From Deltaproteobacteria bacterium (lineage in GTDB: Bacteria; Desulfobacterota; Desulfuromonadia; Geobacterales; DSM-12255), in contig JAGFXN010000072.1 of assembly GCA_017861215.1 (NCBI GenBank), positions 1-7,740 on the forward strand: a stretch of 7,740 bases of DNA, given 5' to 3'. Position 1 is the first letter of the stretch, and every line of letters begins with the position of its first letter. This document shows, piece after piece, positions 5,271 to 7,740 of this stretch. Both the position numbers and the translations under genes were made by a program. The notes under the pieces were generated by a model. The model saw only the letters and a program-made list of their open reading frames with translations, was not told the DNA's origin and did not search any database.

Positions 5271-6623
5271 ATGCAGGACATCAAACACCTTACAAGAGAG
5301 AGAGAAAATCTCTTAAAACGCCTGTTCTCAAAAAACAGCGGTCGGCCAACGAACTTCAGAAAGCGGCTTGCCGAACCCTCCGGGAAAAAGCGCCGTCTCA
5401 GGAAAGTTCTACCGCTCATCGCTCTAGTTCTCGCTTTATGGCCGCTGTACAGCCTGCTGGCCCCTGCCATCCCCCCAATACCATCAGTCCGGAAAGCTGA
5501 CGCCGGATCTGCAGCACAGAAACTGCCCAAGCTCTCCCCGCTCGACAGATTCCAGTCTCTGCAGCTCTCAACCGATCTTCTCTCCGCAGCAAAGGGAGTG
5601 GGCACCAGGATTGAATCGCCTCTGCCAGATGGCGGGTCGGTACTGTACAATCTTGACATGGAACTCCAAGACAAGGTTGCACGCTTTTTTGCCGAAAAGC
5701 ACGTTCCTTACGGGGTTTTCGTGGCACTGGAGCCGAAAACCGGCAGAGTGCTCGGCATGGTAAGTCACTCTTCCGTCGACCCGGACTGGCATAAGCAGGC
5801 ATATTACCAGATTTATCCGATGGCATCCCTTTTCAAGATCATTACCGCCTCGGCGGCGCTGGAACACAACAGGGTTTCCCCTGATACGGTGATCGCCTTC
5901 AACGGCAGATTAACATCAGTCAACCCGCACTACTGGCAGCCTCGCGGACGACGCAGTCCGGAAATGTCCCTGACCGATGCCATGGGAAAATCGGTTAATC
6001 CGGTTTTCGGGAGACTGGCGAGCGAATTTGTCGGCAGGGACGATCTCGTGCTGCAAGCGAACCGCTTCGGCTTCAACCAGAACCTGTTTCCCGGCACTGC
6101 CATCATGCAGAGTACCGCCTTCTCGCCGCAAAGCGACGCAGAACTGAAACTTATGGGGGCAGGTCTCGGCCGGGAAGTGAAAGTATCGCCGCTGCATGCG
6201 GCAAGCATGATGGCGGCCGTTGCCAACCGCGGCGTCATGATGACACCGCTTCTGGCAGAGAAGGTTACCAGCGGTTCGGGTGAAGTGCTGTTCTCGGCGA
6301 CGCCGCTCGAACTGCGGCGACTGCTGACAGAAGAGACTTCTGCAAAACTGGCAAAAACACTGTCGACAACAGTCAACAAGGGGACTTCAAGACGTGCTTT
6401 TCATGACAGGCGAGGCAGGGCACTGCTGTCACGACTGAACATAGCAGCCAAGACAGGCTCCATTGACGGCAAGACTCCGGAGGGGCAGTACAGCTGGTTT
6501 GCAGCCTATGCGCCGATGGAGGACCCGCAGATTGCACTGGTGGCGCTGGTGGTGAATCAGGGGCGATGGAATGTGAAGGCGTCACATGTCGGCGAGAAGG
6601 CGCTGGAAGCTTTTTTCAGGTAA
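5271..6623 (+). CDS. Penicillin-binding protein, stand-alone transpeptidase domain, membrane-anchored
   Basis: This 450-residue protein starts with a basic cytoplasmic tail (KKRRLRK, 39-45) and one transmembrane helix (about 46-64), followed by a Pro/Ala-rich linker and a periplasmic penicillin-binding transpeptidase domain. All three active-site motifs are visible: SLFK (186-189, catalytic Ser186), SVN (241-243) and KTGS (394-397). Such domains crosslink peptidoglycan peptides or, in some members, trim them; the exact activity cannot be read here. There is no glycosyltransferase (GT51) domain and no obvious class B dimerisation or PASTA region; only about 120 residues separate the anchor from the Ser. 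The frame is open upstream to ATG 5094, but that stretch lies inside the BrkB gene and adds a tail with no family features, so I prefer ATG 5271. No good ribosome-binding site precedes it, which leaves the start the weakest point. It probably forms an operon with the BrkB-family gene. Confidence 0.88.
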   Translation: MQDIKHLTRERENLLKRLFSKNSGRPTNFRKRLAEPSGKKRRLRKVLPLIALVLALWPLYSLLAPAIPPIPSVRKADAGSAAQKLPKLSPLDRFQSLQLSTDLLSAAKGVGTRIESPLPDGGSVLYNLDMELQDKVARFFAEKHVPYGVFVALEPKTGRVLGMVSHSSVDPDWHKQAYYQIYPMASLFKIITASAALEHNRVSPDTVIAFNGRLTSVNPHYWQPRGRRSPEMSLTDAMGKSVNPVFGRLASEFVGRDDLVLQANRFGFNQNLFPGTAIMQSTAFSPQSDAELKLMGAGLGREVKVSPLHAASMMAAVANRGVMMTPLLAEKVTSGSGEVLFSATPLELRRLLTEETSAKLAKTLSTTVNKGTSRRAFHDRRGRALLSRLNIAAKTGSIDGKTPEGQYSWFAAYAPMEDPQIALVALVVNQGRWNVKASHVGEKALEAFFR

Positions 6624-6625
6624 TT

Positions 6626-6843
6626 TGACCGTCGCTTTTTCGCCCTGGCTGCGTAAGTCTTCGAGGTTGCTTGTGACTCTGCCTGACGGCCGGTCCCCTG
6701 CGGGGCGCCTTCGCGGTCCAATTCACAAGGCAGAATTGTGCGGCGTAGCGCTGCTTGTGCCCCAGCGGGTATTTATGCCCTATGGGTACTACGCCTCCGC
6801 GCACCCCCTCAACAGCCTTGCCAGAACAAAAAATCGTCGGTCA
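6626..6843. mobile_element. MITE-like 218-bp repeat element with terminal inverted repeats, no transposase
   Basis: The ends form imperfect 24-bp inverted repeats, 6626-6649 and 6820-6843, matching at 19 of 24 positions. The conserved blocks, reading inward from each end, are TGACCG, CG, TTTTT, G and CTGGC. The interior is GC-rich and packed with hairpins: CCCC/GGGG (6695-6698 with 6702-6705), CAATTC/GAATTG (6719-6724 with 6733-6738) and a three-way junction at 6742-6795. TGCTTGTG occurs twice (6668-6675 and 6752-6759). The left end lies 3 bp after the upstream stop codon. No convincing target-site duplication is visible; only a short GTA lies near each end. Minus-strand frames give peptides such as ILPCELDREGAPQGTG, which I recall from short hypothetical proteins predicted in Geobacter-type genomes, suggesting a multi-copy family; this recall is unverified. 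The element has no open frame for a transposase, so it would be non-autonomous. Confidence 0.6.
6742..6795. other. Predicted three-way-junction fold inside the repeat element
   Basis: GGCGTAG (6742-6748) pairs with CTACGCC (6789-6795). Directly inside, CGCTG (6749-6753) pairs with CAGCG (6763-6767), and TGCCC (6776-6780) pairs with GGGTA (6784-6788; one G-U pair) around a TAT loop. Only 8 nt (6768-6775) are left unpaired at the junction. The outer flanks GTGC (6738-6741) and GCAC (6801-6804) could lengthen the main stem across a bulge. It could fold as RNA or as a DNA cruciform. Confidence 0.5.
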
Positions 6844-6889
6844 GTAGCTGTCTGACAGGAAGGCCCCGGTTAACAGCAGGTACGTGATT

Positions 6890-7615
6890 CTAGAGGTTGT
6901 TCGGTTGATAGGCCTTGAGGGCGAGCTTGCCGTCCTGCCACTCTCCATAGGAAAACTGGGTGATCCAGTCGCCAAGCGCCAGCAGACACTTGCCGGCATT
7001 TTCCTCCATAAAGGGGTGGTGATAATGGGCTGTCACCACCACATCGTTGCCGGCGGCAAAACGGTCGGCGGCAAAATCTCTGACAAGCTTTTCCGGGTTC
7101 CACTTCGCAGCAGCCGCCTTGTGGTTCCCCTTTGAGTGGCTGCCAAGCTTGACCGCTATCCACGCCGGGACAGAGGCCGGGAGGATGCGGGCAAGCAGTC
7201 GGGTGAGGGGATTGCGGAACAGCAGCCGTAAAGCCCGATAGCCGTAATCCGTCATATTGATGAGATCGCCGTGGCAGATGAAGAGCTTTTTCCCGTCAAG
7301 GGTAAGTACTGTTGACTCGGGAAAGACATCGGCATTGAATGCACTGCGAAAGTATCGCTGCAGGTGGAAGTCGTGATTCCCTTCCAGGAAGATCAGCTTG
7401 ATGCCACTGCGGGTGACCCTGGCCAGGGCATCGAGCACCGGCCGGTAGTGCGGGAAGGGTTCCGGTGAGTCGCCCAGCCAGAACTCGAAGAAGTCGCCGG
7501 CAATCACCAGCATCTCTGTTCTGCCGGGAAGCTCCCCCAGAAACCGGAGCAGCAGCCGGTAGTTAGTGTCTTCGGGCTTGCCAAGATGGGCATCGGCGAT
7601 AAATATTGCACGCAT
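6890..7615 (-). CDS. lpxH: UDP-2,3-diacylglucosamine diphosphatase, LpxH-type calcineurin-like phosphoesterase
   Basis: LpxH hydrolyses UDP-2,3-diacylglucosamine to 2,3-diacylglucosamine-1-phosphate (lipid X) and UMP, the fourth step of lipid A synthesis, at the cytoplasmic face of the inner membrane. From ATG 7615 the protein has 241 residues, close to the 240 of E. coli LpxH, and the metal ligands fall in matching places: D8 and H10 (IADAH), D41 (AGDFFEFWLGD), N80 (GNHD, 79-82), H115 (CHGD), and H197/H199 (AHYHH). The helical lid insertion, about residues 125-165, is present and basic. A TTG at 7645 would add ten residues before the beta-strand MRAIFIADAH; I reject it because the family starts at that Met. 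The AHYHHP motif replaces the usual GHTHRP, so an LpxH paralogue is possible. It converges on the penicillin-binding protein gene with the repeat element between them. Confidence 0.85.
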   Translation of the reverse strand: MRAIFIADAHLGKPEDTNYRLLLRFLGELPGRTEMLVIAGDFFEFWLGDSPEPFPHYRPVLDALARVTRSGIKLIFLEGNHDFHLQRYFRSAFNADVFPESTVLTLDGKKLFICHGDLINMTDYGYRALRLLFRNPLTRLLARILPASVPAWIAVKLGSHSKGNHKAAAAKWNPEKLVRDFAADRFAAGNDVVVTAHYHHPFMEENAGKCLLALGDWITQFSYGEWQDGKLALKAYQPNNL

Positions 7616-7622
7616 GCTGATG

Positions 7623-7651
7623 ACTATAGTGCAAAAGCAGGACAAGGTCTA
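7623..7651 (-). promoter_or_regulatory. Candidate lpxH promoter (TAGACC-N17-TATAGT)
   Basis: On the minus strand TAGACC (7651-7646, 4 of 6) and TATAGT (7628-7623, 5 of 6) are separated by 17 nt. Transcription would start close to the ATG at 7615, implying a nearly leaderless mRNA, consistent with the absence of a clear ribosome-binding site and arguing against the TTG start at 7645. The -10 sits in the palindrome ACTATAGT (7623-7630), which offers TATAGT to the plus strand too, a possible -10 for the gene starting at 7670. Confidence 0.3.
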
Positions 7652-7669
7652 GCAGCTTGTGGGGTACCA

Positions 7670-7740
7670 ATGGGCGTAGCACGTGAAATGGAGATTGTCT
7701 GGGAAGAGCTGCTTGATGCTTTTCTCAATCCTGATCCGGA
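7670..7740 (+). CDS. Partial N-terminus of a possible UPF0158-family protein, cut off by the window edge
   Basis: An open frame from ATG 7670 runs to the right edge. Visible residues begin MGVAREMEIVWEELLDAFLN and continue PDP. A GGGG at 7661-7664 sits 5 nt before this ATG; an internal ATG at 7688 (MEIVWEELL) is the alternative start. The hydrophobic/acidic pattern V-W-E-E-L-x-D-A-F resembles the start of UPF0158 proteins, a small family of unknown function, but 23 residues are too few to be sure. It is divergent from lpxH, and the two may share the 54-bp region between the start codons. Confidence 0.45.
   Translation, partial: MGVAREMEIVWEELLDAFLNPDP

Noticed and set aside
6586..6855. 89-codon plus-strand and 62-codon minus-strand (6804-6616) frames in the gap after the penicillin-binding protein gene
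   Set aside because: They overlap the repeat element and the end of a real gene, have no convincing ribosome-binding site, and look like spurious frames in a repeated non-coding element.
7616..7645. TTG start at 7645 adding ten residues to LpxH
   Set aside because: The family begins with the beta-strand at MRAIFIADAH, a candidate promoter occupies this stretch, and D8/H10 numbering matches E. coli only from ATG 7615.
1..7740. CRISPR arrays, tRNA or rRNA genes, toxin-antitoxin pairs, phage or transposase genes
   Set aside because: No spaced direct-repeat array, cloverleaf, rRNA-like stretch or matching protein was seen on either strand.

Overview
The window looks like ordinary chromosomal DNA from a Gram-negative, moderately GC-rich bacterium. 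An LpxH-type lipid A enzyme implies an LPS outer membrane. The gene set (uvrB, a lone tatA-type gene, a DUF948/YtxH pair, a BrkB/YihY membrane protein, a stand-alone penicillin-binding transpeptidase, lpxH) and a small interspersed element that I recall from such genomes suggest a Geobacter-like member of the Desulfuromonadia. The taxonomic guess rests on recall of family and repeat character, not on a search.

Layout. Positions 1-2720 form a minus-strand run: uvrB, then an ICMT-like membrane methyltransferase that overlaps uvrB by 4 bp (ATGA), then the beginning of a third gene that leaves the window at base 1. It may overlap the methyltransferase by 4 bp (GTGA) in the same way. A 108-bp divergent spacer (2721-2828) carries candidate promoters for both directions. 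Rightward from it run tatA (2829-3017), a DUF948 protein (3094-3483) and a YtxH protein (3490-3804), closed by a strong intrinsic terminator at 3840-3870. The next gene, a 449-residue BrkB/YihY membrane protein, starts only 13 bp after the terminator's T-run. It is followed by a membrane-anchored transpeptidase-type penicillin-binding protein (5271-6623). A 266-bp gap then separates this gene from the convergent lpxH (6890-7615, minus). At the right edge a further plus-strand gene, possibly UPF0158, begins at 7670 and is cut off.

Functionally, the left part is DNA repair (UvrB). From 2829 to 7615 the genes are mostly envelope-related: protein export, membrane-anchored coiled-coil/helical proteins, an inner-membrane protein, peptidoglycan crosslinking and lipid A synthesis. 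No defence system, CRISPR array, RNA gene, prophage or transposase was seen, and I did not find a convincing new multi-gene system.

The most interesting structure is non-coding. The gap after the penicillin-binding protein is almost filled by a 218-bp element (6626-6843) with imperfect 24-bp terminal inverted repeats (19 of 24 matching), internal hairpins and a compact predicted three-way junction. It starts 3 bp after the upstream stop codon, carries no transposase, and looks like a MITE-like or structured repeat.
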